Part shown: in pieces, positions 15,378 through 22,540 of the stretch
How positions within the stretch are numbered: position 1 is the stretch's first letter
Layout of the letters: the number at the start of each line of letters is the position of its first letter
Source: M3 sp045133615
GTDB lineage: Bacteria > Bacteroidota > Bacteroidia > Bacteroidales > Muribaculaceae
Direction of reading: 5' to 3'
DNA: 36,271 nucleotides
NCBI GenBank assembly: GCA_045133615.1
Contig: JBGUUQ010000131.1
Coordinates: forward strand, 1 to 36,271
Program-made: the position numbers and the translations under genes
Notes under the pieces: model-generated
The model's input: the letters and a program-made list of their open reading frames with translations, nothing else
Databases searched by the model: none
What the model was told of the DNA's origin: nothing

Positions 15378-15870
15378 TTTTGTGGCTATAGATGTAGAAA
15401 CAGCCAATTATAATCCTTCGAGCATTTGTGCGATAGGGGCGGTGAAAGTCGTCGATGGCTATATTGCGGAGCGATTTTATGAATTGGTGTGTCCCGAACC
15501 GAATTGGTATATACGTCGATTTTCGGAGGAGATACATGGTATCTATCCTAAAGATACCGATGATTGCGATTGCTTCTCGCATGTGTGGCATCGTCTTGAA
15601 CAGATGATTGGCAATCTGCCACTTGTAGCGCATAACAAAGCGTTTGATGAGCGATGTATCAGAGCCGCGTTCAAGACTTACGGGATGGATTATCCGGATT
15701 ATACGTTTTATTGTACGCTTCAGAAGGCTCGGCGCACCATTCCGCGAGAGTTGATAACGAGTTATTCTTTACCGTCGCTGTGCGACTTCTTGGGAATTCC
15801 GTTTTATAATCATCACAATGCTTCGGCCGATGCCGAGGCATGTGCAAAAATAGCAATGACTATATTATGA
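15370..15870 (+). CDS. DEDDh-type 3'-5' exonuclease (DnaQ/RNase T-like)
   Basis: A 166-residue single-domain exonuclease, predicted to remove 3' nucleotides with two metal ions. Catalytic residues are visible: D8 and E10 in IDVETA, D93 in NKAFDERC, and the final H149-x4-D154 pair in NHHNASADAEA. This fits the DEDDh class of DNA polymerase III epsilon-like and RNase T-like enzymes. No BRCT or GIY-YIG domain is attached, so it is not a full epsilon subunit with clamp-binding parts; the substrate (DNA or RNA) is open. It overlaps ispH by 8 bases and the next gene by 4, so the three are translated as one unit. Confidence 0.85.
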   Translation: MDNFVAIDVETANYNPSSICAIGAVKVVDGYIAERFYELVCPEPNWYIRRFSEEIHGIYPKDTDDCDCFSHVWHRLEQMIGNLPLVAHNKAFDERCIRAAFKTYGMDYPDYTFYCTLQKARRTIPRELITSYSLPSLCDFLGIPFYNHHNASADAEACAKIAMTIL

Positions 15871-16157
15871 GATTTATTTCTAAAATATTGATTGGCATAG
15901 CCTCTTGGTTGATTATAGCGTGTACGTGTGCATCAGAGCGTGAGGCGAAACTGCGAGGAGAGTCCGACGCCAAAGCCTTGATTGAATCACTGCCGATGTC
16001 GGATATGGATATTCAAAATATGTTGCTCGAAGTTCGTTCGAACGAATATGATTATCGGTCACTCGGACAGGATGAAGAAGCCGATGAGTATATTGGCGCA
16101 TTTACCGATTACATGCGATTGTATTGCGACTCGCTTGCCGGCAAATTGGCGATGTAG
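15867..16157 (+). CDS. Small lipoprotein of unknown function
   Basis: A 96-residue protein. ATG 15867 overlaps the preceding stop codon (ATGA). It opens a lipoprotein signal, MRFISKILIGIASWLIIAC, with the lipid-modified Cys at 19. The mature part is acidic and mostly helical (REAKLRGESDAKALIES, then MSDMDIQNMLLEVRSNEYDYRSLGQDEEADEYIGAFTDY), without known motifs. It should be anchored in the inner or outer membrane facing the periplasm. Why a lipoprotein is coupled to an exonuclease is unclear; shared expression may only reflect the operon. Confidence 0.7.
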   Translation: MRFISKILIGIASWLIIACTCASEREAKLRGESDAKALIESLPMSDMDIQNMLLEVRSNEYDYRSLGQDEEADEYIGAFTDYMRLYCDSLAGKLAM

Positions 16158-16180
16158 GGGCTGAATGCTAATAAATGTTA

Positions 16181-16203
16181 TTATTTATACTCAGTATAAA
16201 TAA
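16181..16203. repeat. Perfect inverted repeat upstream of feoAB
   Basis: TTATTTATAC (16181-16190) and GTATAAATAA (16194-16203) are exact reverse complements around TCA. The stem is nearly all A/T with no T run after it, so a protein-binding site fits better than a terminator. It lies 89 bp before feoAB, where an iron-responsive repressor would be expected. Assignment to a Fur- or DtxR-type regulator is inference. Confidence 0.5.
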
Positions 16204-16292
16204 ATCTTCTCCAAATCTTCGTATTTACGGGGGAATTTCGGATATTTGCAGTCCAATTCCAATAGATACACAATATATAGATAAACAATATA

Positions 16293-18686
16293 ATGAGATT
16301 ATCAGAGTTAAAGACAGGAGAAGAAGGTATAATAGTCAAAATATTGGGTCATGGCGCATTCCGGAAGCGAGTGATCGAGATGGGATTTGTCAAAGGGCAA
16401 AACATAAAGGTGTTGCTAAATGCTCCGTTGCGTGATCCGATAAAATATAGCATAATGGGTTATGAGGTCTCACTTCGCAGAAGCGAGGCTCATCTTGTGG
16501 AGGTGGTCCCCGTTGCGGAATTTAAAGCCGGCATGGAATTTACTCATCCCAATGTCATTGACGACAGTGATGATGCTCGTCGGGTGTATGACGGTCAAAG
16601 TCATACGATTAATATTGCTCTTATCGGAAATCCTAATTGTGGAAAGACATCTCTGTTCAATATTGCATCAGGGGCGAAAGAGCATGTAGGCAATTACAGT
16701 GGTGTGACTGTAGATGCGAAGATGGGCACATTTGAATATGGCGGATATAAATTTAATATTGTAGACCTCCCCGGCACATATTCGTTGTCGGCCTATTCGC
16801 CTGAAGAGCTTTATGTGCGTCGCTATCTGCACGATGAGATGCCCGATGTGATTGTCAATGTGGTGGTGGCATCAAATCTTGAACGCAATCTATATCTCAC
16901 TACCGAGCTTATCGACATGGACCGAAGTATGGTCATTGCATTGAATATGTATGACGAATTACAACGTTCGGGAACCGCGCTTGATTACGATACGTTAGGC
17001 TCAATGATCGGAGTGCCGATTGTGCCTACGGTATCTCGCACGGGAGAGGGCATCGACAAATTGTTTGATGCAATAATCCAAGTGTATGAAGGTAATAATA
17101 AGTCGGTACGCCATGTCCATGTGAATCTCGGACAAGAGGTGGAAAGTGCCGTAAAAGTAATCAAAGATGAGATAAAAAAAGATGCAACCGTCGGGATGCA
17201 CTTTTCGCCGCGTTATTTGGCAATCAAATTGCTTGAGAGGGATGCCGAAGTAGAGGCTTTAATGAAAGAAACATCGGGAGCTGTCCGCATAATGGAGTTG
17301 CGGGACCAACAGGTGGCTCGAATCGAGCGAATGCGCAATGAGGATATTACTTCTATTATTGCCAGTGAAAAGTATGGATTTATCTCCGGAGCATTGCGCG
17401 AGACAATGACCGAAAATGAAAAAGCAGAAGCAAAGGCTACTAAAATCATTGATGCATTCGTGACCAATAAACTGTTTGGGTTTCCGATATTTTTGTTGGT
17501 AATGTTTTTTATCTTCTGGTGTACGTTTGCTCTTGGAAACTACCCGATGGAATGGATTGAGAGCGGAGTTTCGCTATTGTCTGATTTCGTGACCGGAATT
17601 ATGCCTGAAGGACCGTTGAAGGATTTGATTGTCGATGGTATTATAGGTGGAGTGGGAGGTGTGATAGTCTTTCTTCCCAATATATTGATTCTCTATTTCT
17701 TTATTTCGTTTATGGAAGATTCCGGCTATATGGCACGAGCTGCGTTTATCATGGATAAGCTTATGCACAAAGTCGGTCTTCACGGCAAATCGTTTATCCC
17801 GCTTGTCATGGGTTTTGGTTGCAATGTGCCGGCGATAATGGCATCGAGGACGATAGAGAGCCGTAGCAGCCGTATCATTACGATACTTATCAACCCATTT
17901 ATGTCGTGTTCAGCTCGATTACCGATTTATATATTGTTGGTCGGTGCATTTTTCGAGAAGTATGCGGCAGTGGCGTTTATGGGATTGTATTTGTTAGGAA
18001 TTGCCGTGGCTGTGATAACGGCTCGGCTATTGCGTAGATTTTATTTCCATGAAGATGAAACGCCGTTTGTAATGGAACTTCCGCCATACCGACTCCCGAC
18101 GATGAAAGCATCTTTGTCGCACATGTGGTCTAAAGGTCAGCAATATCTGAAGAAAATGGGAGGTATCATATTGGTGGCAAGTATTGTGGTCTGGGCATTG
18201 AATTACTTCCCGCTTCATGAAGATAAGGCAGCGTCTGAGTCAACGGCAGAAATGATTACGGATGATTCAACTATTAATCCCGAACAGGATAGTTATCTTG
18301 AAATGATGGGTAAATGGATTAATCCTGTGATGGAGCCGCTTGGATTCCATTGGCGTGCATCGGTTGCCGTATTGGCAGGTGTTCCTGCAAAGGAGATTGT
18401 GGTGTCTACGCTTGGAGTATTATACACCGGAGATGATGAGGTTGATGATCATTCTTTGTCATCGCGCCTTAAAGCCCCCGGAGTGTCGGGTAATCCCGAT
18501 TTCACTCCGGCTGTGGCAGTGGCATTCTTGATTTTTGTATTGCTTTACTTCCCTTGTATCGCGACAGTGACTGCTGTGGTGAAAGAGACCGGCAGTTGGT
18601 GGTATGGGGTATTTTCAATGCTGTACAATACCGTAGTCGCGTGGGTAGTCGCATTAATCGGCTATCATATAGCATTGTTGTTCTGA
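16293..18686 (+). CDS. feoB: Fused FeoA-FeoB ferrous iron transporter
   Basis: A 797-residue inner-membrane Fe(II) transporter in which FeoA and FeoB are one chain, the usual form in Bacteroidetes. Residues 1-75 are the SH3-like FeoA domain (MRLSELKTGEEG...GYEVSLRRSEAHLVEV). The FeoB GTPase domain follows with G1 GNPNCGKTS at 112-120, G3 DLPG at 158-161 and G4 NMYD at 218-221. A helical spacer precedes the membrane part (from about 390), which has the conserved gates around GYMARAAFIMDK, GFGCNVPAIMASR and, near the end, VPAKEIVVSTLGVLY. Length and motifs are complete, so it should be active under low-oxygen, iron-poor conditions such as the gut. A weak -7-like GATATTTG lies at 16241-16248. 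Its stop is 8 bp from the fmt stop. Confidence 0.95.
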   Translation: MRLSELKTGEEGIIVKILGHGAFRKRVIEMGFVKGQNIKVLLNAPLRDPIKYSIMGYEVSLRRSEAHLVEVVPVAEFKAGMEFTHPNVIDDSDDARRVYDGQSHTINIALIGNPNCGKTSLFNIASGAKEHVGNYSGVTVDAKMGTFEYGGYKFNIVDLPGTYSLSAYSPEELYVRRYLHDEMPDVIVNVVVASNLERNLYLTTELIDMDRSMVIALNMYDELQRSGTALDYDTLGSMIGVPIVPTVSRTGEGIDKLFDAIIQVYEGNNKSVRHVHVNLGQEVESAVKVIKDEIKKDATVGMHFSPRYLAIKLLERDAEVEALMKETSGAVRIMELRDQQVARIERMRNEDITSIIASEKYGFISGALRETMTENEKAEAKATKIIDAFVTNKLFGFPIFLLVMFFIFWCTFALGNYPMEWIESGVSLLSDFVTGIMPEGPLKDLIVDGIIGGVGGVIVFLPNILILYFFISFMEDSGYMARAAFIMDKLMHKVGLHGKSFIPLVMGFGCNVPAIMASRTIESRSSRIITILINPFMSCSARLPIYILLVGAFFEKYAAVAFMGLYLLGIAVAVITARLLRRFYFHEDETPFVMELPPYRLPTMKASLSHMWSKGQQYLKKMGGIILVASIVVWALNYFPLHEDKAASESTAEMITDDSTINPEQDSYLEMMGKWINPVMEPLGFHWRASVAVLAGVPAKEIVVSTLGVLYTGDDEVDDHSLSSRLKAPGVSGNPDFTPAVAVAFLIFVLLYFPCIATVTAVVKETGSWWYGVFSMLYNTVVAWVVALIGYHIALLF

Positions 18687-18694
18687 TGCGGTGG

Positions 18695-19654
18695 CTATTT
18701 GGCGCGATAGAGTGCCGGATTGAACCCGCGAAGGAATTCAGCCGCAGTCATGCGGCGTTTTCCGGCAAGTTGTAATTCTTTTATCTCTACCATATGGTCG
18801 GCGGCAGCTATATAAAGTTTGTCGCCGTCTACTTTTATTGTTCCGGCATCATCGTTGGCTGCAGTGTCGACTACGGCAGTCGTAAATACTTTCGCTGTCA
18901 ACTCCTCGTTTTCACGATGTAAGGTTATCCAAGCCGCAGGATATGGGGATAGACCGCGGACTAAATTGTGAATCTGTTCTGCCGGCTGTGTCCAATCGAT
19001 ATGGCACGTATCTTTAAATATTTTGGGCGCGGGAGTCGGCTCGATATCGGCAATCAATTCGTCTTGAGGAATAGGGCAGAGGTCGCCTGCAAGGATGTGC
19101 TCTACTGTGTCGATGGTAAGGTCGGCACCAAGCATCATCAGACGGTCGTGCACATCGCCCACATTGTCTTCGGGTGCTATTGCTATGCGTTCCTGTCGCA
19201 GAATATCGCCGGTATCGATTTCGTGTTTGAGGAAAAACGTTGTTACTCCGGTTTCGCTGTCGCCGTTAATTACAGCCCAATTTATCGGAGCCGCTCCGCG
19301 GTATTTCGGAAGTAATGATGCGTGTAGGTTGAAAGTTCCCATCGGGGGCATTGACCACACCACTTCGGGAAGCATTCGGAATGCGATGACGATGAAGAGG
19401 TCGGCATTAAGCGAGCGCAGTTCGTCAACAAAGGCTTGGTCTTTGAGTTTGACCGGTTGCATAAGATGCAAACCGTTGGCTTCGGCATATTGCTTCACGG
19501 GAGAATGTAGCAGTTTATGTCCGCGACCGGCCGGTTTGTCGGGCATAGTGACAACACCTACTATATTGTATCCTCCTTCGTGAAGGCGACGCAGGCTCTC
19601 TACCGCAAAATCGGGAGTGCCGAGAAATACTATTTTGAGATCTTTCTTTTCCAT
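18695..19654 (-). CDS. fmt: Methionyl-tRNA formyltransferase
   Basis: Formylates the amino group of Met-tRNA(fMet) with 10-formyl-tetrahydrofolate, needed for normal translation initiation. The 319-residue protein on the minus strand has the formyltransferase core with catalytic N109, H111 and D147 (FNLHASLLPKYRG and EIDTGD) and the tRNA-binding C-terminal domain. The N-terminal LKIVFLGTPDFAVESL is the family opening. Length is typical. It converges on feoB, and the last part of its coding region may hold the feoB terminator. It has its own promoter at about 19720. Confidence 0.96.
   Translation of the reverse strand: MEKKDLKIVFLGTPDFAVESLRRLHEGGYNIVGVVTMPDKPAGRGHKLLHSPVKQYAEANGLHLMQPVKLKDQAFVDELRSLNADLFIVIAFRMLPEVVWSMPPMGTFNLHASLLPKYRGAAPINWAVINGDSETGVTTFFLKHEIDTGDILRQERIAIAPEDNVGDVHDRLMMLGADLTIDTVEHILAGDLCPIPQDELIADIEPTPAPKIFKDTCHIDWTQPAEQIHNLVRGLSPYPAAWITLHRENEELTAKVFTTAVVDTAANDDAGTIKVDGDKLYIAAADHMVEIKELQLAGKRRMTAAEFLRGFNPALYRAK
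18741..18762 (+). terminator. Possible feoB terminator inside fmt
   Basis: GCCGCA (18741-18746) and TGCGGC (18751-18756) form a perfect 6-bp, GC-rich hairpin with a 4-nt loop, followed by GTTTTCC on the plus strand. It lies 55 bp past the feoB stop, in the fmt C-terminal coding region. The T run is short, and the sequence is also constrained by coding for Fmt. Confidence 0.35.
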
Positions 19655-19716
19655 ATTATGATTTGTTTTGTTCGCGTAAATTCCATGCGTTACACGAATC
19701 GGATTGAATACTTACG

Positions 19717-19724
19717 CAAATTTA
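19717..19724 (-). promoter_or_regulatory. Promoter element of fmt
   Basis: On the minus strand TAAATTTG (19717-19724) matches the -7 element. TTTCG (19743-19747) is an imperfect -33. Transcription would start near 19710 with a leader of about 56 nt. Confidence 0.5.
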
Positions 19725-19821
19725 CACAATAAATGCCATTTTCGAAATATGTTATTGAAACAAACCGCCAAACAGAAAATCGTAATGACGATGTCGCTGA
19801 AAACTTTTCGCGGGGCGAGGA

Positions 19822-19842
19822 TGTTATTAGGGTGTAATAACA
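19822..19842. repeat. Inverted repeat upstream of the YtxH gene
   Basis: TGTTATTA (19822-19829) and TAATAACA (19835-19842) are a perfect 8-bp inverted repeat around GGGTG, ending 17 bp before the start codon at 19860. It could be an operator or an mRNA hairpin near the start site. No TAnnTTTG promoter is visible here, so this gene may use another sigma factor. Confidence 0.45.
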
Positions 19843-19859
19843 CTAAAAATACTACGATT

Positions 19860-20057
19860 ATGAACAAGAACATTCTTTTTGCATTTCTTGGCGGTGCCAT
19901 TGTCGGAGCCGGTGCGGCCTTGCTTTTTGCTCCCGAAAAAGGCTCGGATTTGAGAGCGGATATTAAGAAGATGCTTAACAAAGCGGGGTTGTGCAATTGT
20001 AAAAATTGCGAGTGCGACACTGTGGTCGACGAGATAATCGAACAGGTGGGAAATTAA
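19860..20057 (+). CDS. YtxH-domain protein
   Basis: A 65-residue protein: one glycine-rich membrane segment (LFAFLGGAIVGAGAALLFAPEKG, about 6-28) followed by the YtxH hallmark LLFAPEKGSDLRADIKK and a short cysteine-containing tail (LCNCKNCECD, about 45-54). YtxH proteins are small envelope proteins often induced by stress; no enzymatic role is known. The frame opens 52 codons upstream, but the membrane start MNKNILFAF is the natural one. The three cysteine pairs in the tail could bind a metal, which is not typical of the family. It is followed by a holin-family gene and a small protein, an arrangement common in Bacteroidetes. Confidence 0.8.
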   Translation: MNKNILFAFLGGAIVGAGAALLFAPEKGSDLRADIKKMLNKAGLCNCKNCECDTVVDEIIEQVGN

Positions 20058-20089
20058 GGATTTATATTCCGAATTTCAATCGCGATTGT

Positions 20090-20114
20090 AGGGCGGATGC
20101 AAACAATCCGCCCT
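20090..20114 (+). terminator. Strong hairpin between YtxH and holin-like genes
   Basis: AGGGCGGAT (20090-20098) pairs perfectly with ATCCGCCCT (20106-20114), loop 7 nt. The bases that follow are not T-rich, so it is either a weak terminator or a processing or stability element that sets different levels for the two genes. Confidence 0.45.
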
Positions 20115-20150
20115 ATGCGCGAATATCAGACACTATTTATTTTTGAGACG

Positions 20151-20516
20151 ATGGATAAGAATATCGGATATAAATCGTTAATAGAACAGATGCAATTGTT
20201 TGCTTCGTTGAAAATCGATAGTTGGCGACTGCTTGTGACAGAACGCTCGACATTGCTTTTGTCAACATTGTTGATTACAGTGGTGTCGATGATATTGGGT
20301 TCATGTATTCTGCTGTTTGTATCGGTGGCATGTGCTCATCTTCTCGCTAAGTCGATGTCGATGATGTGTGCATATCTGATAATCGGAGGTTGCTATGGCT
20401 TGCTTCTTATTGTAATAGTGGCTATGCGACGGAAGATTATTGTAGATCCTATGGCACGGTTTTTGTCGAAGTTGTTTTTGGACCAACCTGAATCCGACGG
20501 AGATGAGACGGCATGA
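20151..20516 (+). CDS. Putative membrane protein, phage holin-like family
   Basis: A 121-residue protein. A polar N-terminal helix (MDKNIGYKSLIEQMQLFASLKIDSWRLLVTE) precedes two long hydrophobic segments (about 34-57 and 64-90), then a basic and acidic tail. This matches the chromosomal 'holin superfamily' protein that often follows YtxH genes in Bacteroidetes, thought to act on the envelope rather than in phage lysis. I choose ATG 20151 rather than the frame start at 20097 because the upstream part crosses the hairpin. It overlaps the next gene by 14 bases. Function is inferred only from layout and neighbours. Confidence 0.6.
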   Translation: MDKNIGYKSLIEQMQLFASLKIDSWRLLVTERSTLLLSTLLITVVSMILGSCILLFVSVACAHLLAKSMSMMCAYLIIGGCYGLLLIVIVAMRRKIIVDPMARFLSKLFLDQPESDGDETA

Positions 20517-20775
20517 TAAGGAGTGGCGCGGATACTCGCTCGATGAGATTCGCTATCGCAGATTGTTCAATGTGGCTCGCTGTGAGATTGTAAAACGACG
20601 AATGCTTGCCGATGTGCAGACTGTTGCATCTGAAGGTGTCGGATTTTCCAAAATGGGAATGATGAGAAAGATGCTCGGAGCTTTAAGCTATATGGATTAT
20701 GGTATCATAGCGTACCGTCTGAGTCGAAAGGCTTTCGTAGTCATCAGCCGATTAAATAATAAAAAGAAAGAATAG
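20503..20775 (+). CDS. Small conserved protein of the YtxH/holin module
   Basis: A 90-residue basic protein beginning MRRHDKEWRGYSLDEIRYRR. It overlaps the holin-like gene by 14 bases, so translation is probably coupled. It has a central segment SEGVGFSKMGMMRKMLGALSYMDYGIIAYRLSRKAF with mild hydrophobicity and no clear membrane helix. Many Bacteroidetes carry a similar third gene after a YtxH-holin pair, which is the only clue to its role; a peripheral membrane protein is possible. Confidence 0.6.
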   Translation: MRRHDKEWRGYSLDEIRYRRLFNVARCEIVKRRMLADVQTVASEGVGFSKMGMMRKMLGALSYMDYGIIAYRLSRKAFVVISRLNNKKKE

Positions 20776-20816
20776 AAACGATATTAATGTATTAACGGAA
20801 AATCAGTGATAATGCG

Positions 20817-21662
20817 ATGAATGATTATGTAGAAGTACGTATAGATATAGAGCCGTGCAGTGAGGTGGCTACCGATTTGGTTGCAGCCATGTTGTGTGAG
20901 TGCGGTTATGAAAGTTTTGTTCCCGATACTCGCGGGGTTACGGCATACGTGAAGCGCGAGATGTATTCTCCCGATGCGGTAGCGCAGGTTATCGATGAAT
21001 TTCCGCTCGAAGTTGCGATAACTCACCATGATGTGATGATTGAAGGTCGCGATTGGAACAGCGAGTGGGAAAAGCATTATTTCAAGCCGATTGTTGTCGG
21101 CAACCGTTGTGTTATTCACAGCTCGTTTCATACGAATGTGCCAAGCGCGGAGTATGACATTGTGATAGATCCGAAAATGGCATTTGGTACAGGGCATCAT
21201 CAGACAACATCGCTTATAATCGAGCAACTTCTCGACATGGATTTGACCGGGCGGATGGTGCTCGACATGGGTACCGGCACCGGAATCCTTGCTATTCTTG
21301 CTGCGATGCGTGGAGCATCGCCGGTGATTGGAATCGAGATAGATCCGGCTGCGCAAATCAATGCGGTTGAAAATGTGAAACTTAATTCTCATCCCGAAAT
21401 CAAGATTGTGCTCGGCGATGCCTCTTTGCTTGCATTGGTCAGCGGTGTTGATGTGTTTATTGCCAATATAAACCGTAATATTATTACGGCTGATATTTCT
21501 GCCTATGCATCTGCGATGAAACCGGGTACGGAGGTATTGTTAAGCGGATTTTATGTAGATGATATTCCTGTCGTAACAGATGTGGCCAAACCCTATGGAT
21601 TGACGTATCGGTCTCATACCGAACGCGATAATTGGACTTGCTTGCGTCTCATTAAAGAATAA
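20817..21662 (+). CDS. prmA: Ribosomal protein L11 methyltransferase
   Basis: Transfers methyl groups from S-adenosylmethionine to ribosomal protein L11. The 281-residue protein has the short N-terminal substrate-binding domain, the PrmA block MAFGTGHHQT at 121-130, the SAM-binding loop LDMGTGTGILAI at 149-160 with the acidic residue E174 or D176 after the second strand, and the catalytic-site region IANINRN. It is preceded by the small-gene module with a 41-bp gap and followed after 4 bp by an outer-membrane protein gene, likely co-transcribed. ATG 20817 gives the expected N-terminus. Confidence 0.93.
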   Translation: MNDYVEVRIDIEPCSEVATDLVAAMLCECGYESFVPDTRGVTAYVKREMYSPDAVAQVIDEFPLEVAITHHDVMIEGRDWNSEWEKHYFKPIVVGNRCVIHSSFHTNVPSAEYDIVIDPKMAFGTGHHQTTSLIIEQLLDMDLTGRMVLDMGTGTGILAILAAMRGASPVIGIEIDPAAQINAVENVKLNSHPEIKIVLGDASLLALVSGVDVFIANINRNIITADISAYASAMKPGTEVLLSGFYVDDIPVVTDVAKPYGLTYRSHTERDNWTCLRLIKE

Positions 21663-21666
21663 GGCT

Positions 21667-22218
21667 ATGATGATACGACGTATGATGTCATTATTGATTG
21701 CAATGGTATTTGCAATCGGCATGGATGCTCAAGATGTGCAGTCGTCGGGATTAGAACTGCATGAGTCGCATTTCTCATGGGGAGCGGATTTAGGCAGTTC
21801 GATAGATGTAAGCGGCAACGATATGTCATCAATCTCGTTGGATGCTTATTTCGGGTATAAAAATGACATTTTGCGAATCGTAGGTGTCGGGGCCGGAATA
21901 AATGCAATGTTGAGTAACGGGTCGCGATTATTTCCGATATATGCAATGTTGCGAACAAACTTTCAAAGTACTCCGTCGTTGGCGTTTCTTGATTTGAAAG
22001 CCGGTACAGCAGTCGGATATTTGGAGTCAGATGAAACGCAAACCGGATTTTACGGTTCGATAGGAGTGGGTTTTAATCTGGCGGTGAGCAAAAAATTTCG
22101 CAGCCACGTGATTGTGGGATATAGTTATACCGGATTGCAGTCGTATAGCGTGGGCGAAAAATATATCGAACAGGACGACCTGCACACGATGTCGGTGCGT
22201 ATAGGTATCTCGTTTTGA
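21667..22218 (+). CDS. Small outer-membrane beta-barrel protein
   Basis: A 183-residue protein with a signal peptide (MMIRRMMSLLIAMVFAIGMDAQ) and a mature part that alternates glycine and aromatic residues in strand pairs (FSWGADLGSSIDV, SISLDAYFGYK, FYGSIGVGFNLAVS, SHVIVGYSYTG, SVRIGISF). The C-terminal phenylalanine (GISF) is typical of outer-membrane barrels. It is small, about eight strands. I cannot say what it carries or binds. It begins 4 bp after prmA, an odd pairing of a translation enzyme with an envelope protein. Confidence 0.7.
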   Translation: MMIRRMMSLLIAMVFAIGMDAQDVQSSGLELHESHFSWGADLGSSIDVSGNDMSSISLDAYFGYKNDILRIVGVGAGINAMLSNGSRLFPIYAMLRTNFQSTPSLAFLDLKAGTAVGYLESDETQTGFYGSIGVGFNLAVSKKFRSHVIVGYSYTGLQSYSVGEKYIEQDDLHTMSVRIGISF

Positions 22219-22301
22219 GGGTTTAGATTGCAATTTGTAAGTGAATGAGCCTGTTTTGTTTTGAATTGTTGTCGTAAAATCTAAAAATTTTTCGCATTTT
22301 G

Positions 22302-22316
22302 TTTGATAGTATCAAA
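22302..22316. repeat. Palindrome over the leu promoter
   Basis: TTTGATA-G-TATCAAA is a perfect 7+1+7 palindrome. Its left end is the -33 TTTG itself (22302-22305), so a protein bound here would block or alter RNA polymerase. It may also arise by chance from the promoter sequence. Confidence 0.45.
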
Positions 22317-22332
22317 ATAAGTAGTAATTTTG
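22302..22332 (+). promoter_or_regulatory. Promoter of the leucine operon
   Basis: TTTG (22302-22305), 19 nt, TAATTTTG (22325-22332): a full match to the Bacteroidetes promoter. The start near 22339 leaves 23 nt before the leader peptide. Upstream, 22219-22301 holds only A/T-rich sequence with no other feature I can support. Confidence 0.8.
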
Positions 22333-22361
22333 CATCATCAATAATAAAACAAAAGACAATT

Positions 22362-22415
22362 ATGATATCACTTCTTTCCCTATCGATTATTTTAGGACTA
22401 TCGCTAAGAAAATAA
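22362..22415 (+). CDS. Leucine/isoleucine leader peptide
   Basis: A 17-codon frame encoding MISLLSLSIILGLSLRK then TAA. Six of 17 residues are Leu and three are Ile, far above chance. Three of the six Leu codons are CTA, which looks rare in neighbouring genes. It sits about 23 nt downstream of the leu promoter and 126 bp before leuA, with no other role evident. Ribosomes short of charged tRNA-Leu would stall in the second half (CTA at 22398 and 22404), which frees the antiterminator segment starting at 22420. Confidence 0.8.
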   Translation: MISLLSLSIILGLSLRK

Positions 22416-22419
22416 TTGC

Positions 22420-22506
22420 GGAGGAAAGTCGTTGTATAATATTATGTATAAATAATGAAAAAGCATAGACCTTTCTCCAAAAATAGAGAAAGGTCTTTTC
22501 TTTGTT
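22420..22506 (+). promoter_or_regulatory. Leu operon attenuator (antiterminator and terminator)
   Basis: Terminator: AGACCTTTCTC (22467-22477) pairs perfectly with GAGAAAGGTCT (22486-22496), followed by TTTTCTTTG. Antiterminator: GGAGGAAAGTC (22420-22430) can pair with GACCTTTCTCC (22468-22478) at 10 of 11 positions. CTTTCC inside the leader gene (22374-22379) can in turn pair with GGAAAG (22423-22428). These are regions 1, 2, 3 and 4 of a textbook attenuator. A ribosome at the leader stop codon (22413-22415) would cover region 2, so the terminator forms; a ribosome stalled on Leu codons leaves region 2 free, so the operon is read. Confidence 0.82.
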
Positions 22507-22540
22507 TAGGTTGATAATAATAACAATAGGACAATAAGAT

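Noticed and set aside
19704..19859. N-terminal extension of the YtxH protein
   Set aside because: It would put 52 polar residues before the membrane segment and run over the inverted repeat.
20151..20516. Prophage remnant because of the holin-like protein
   Set aside because: No other phage gene nearby, and this holin-like type is common in chromosomal envelope modules of Bacteroidetes.
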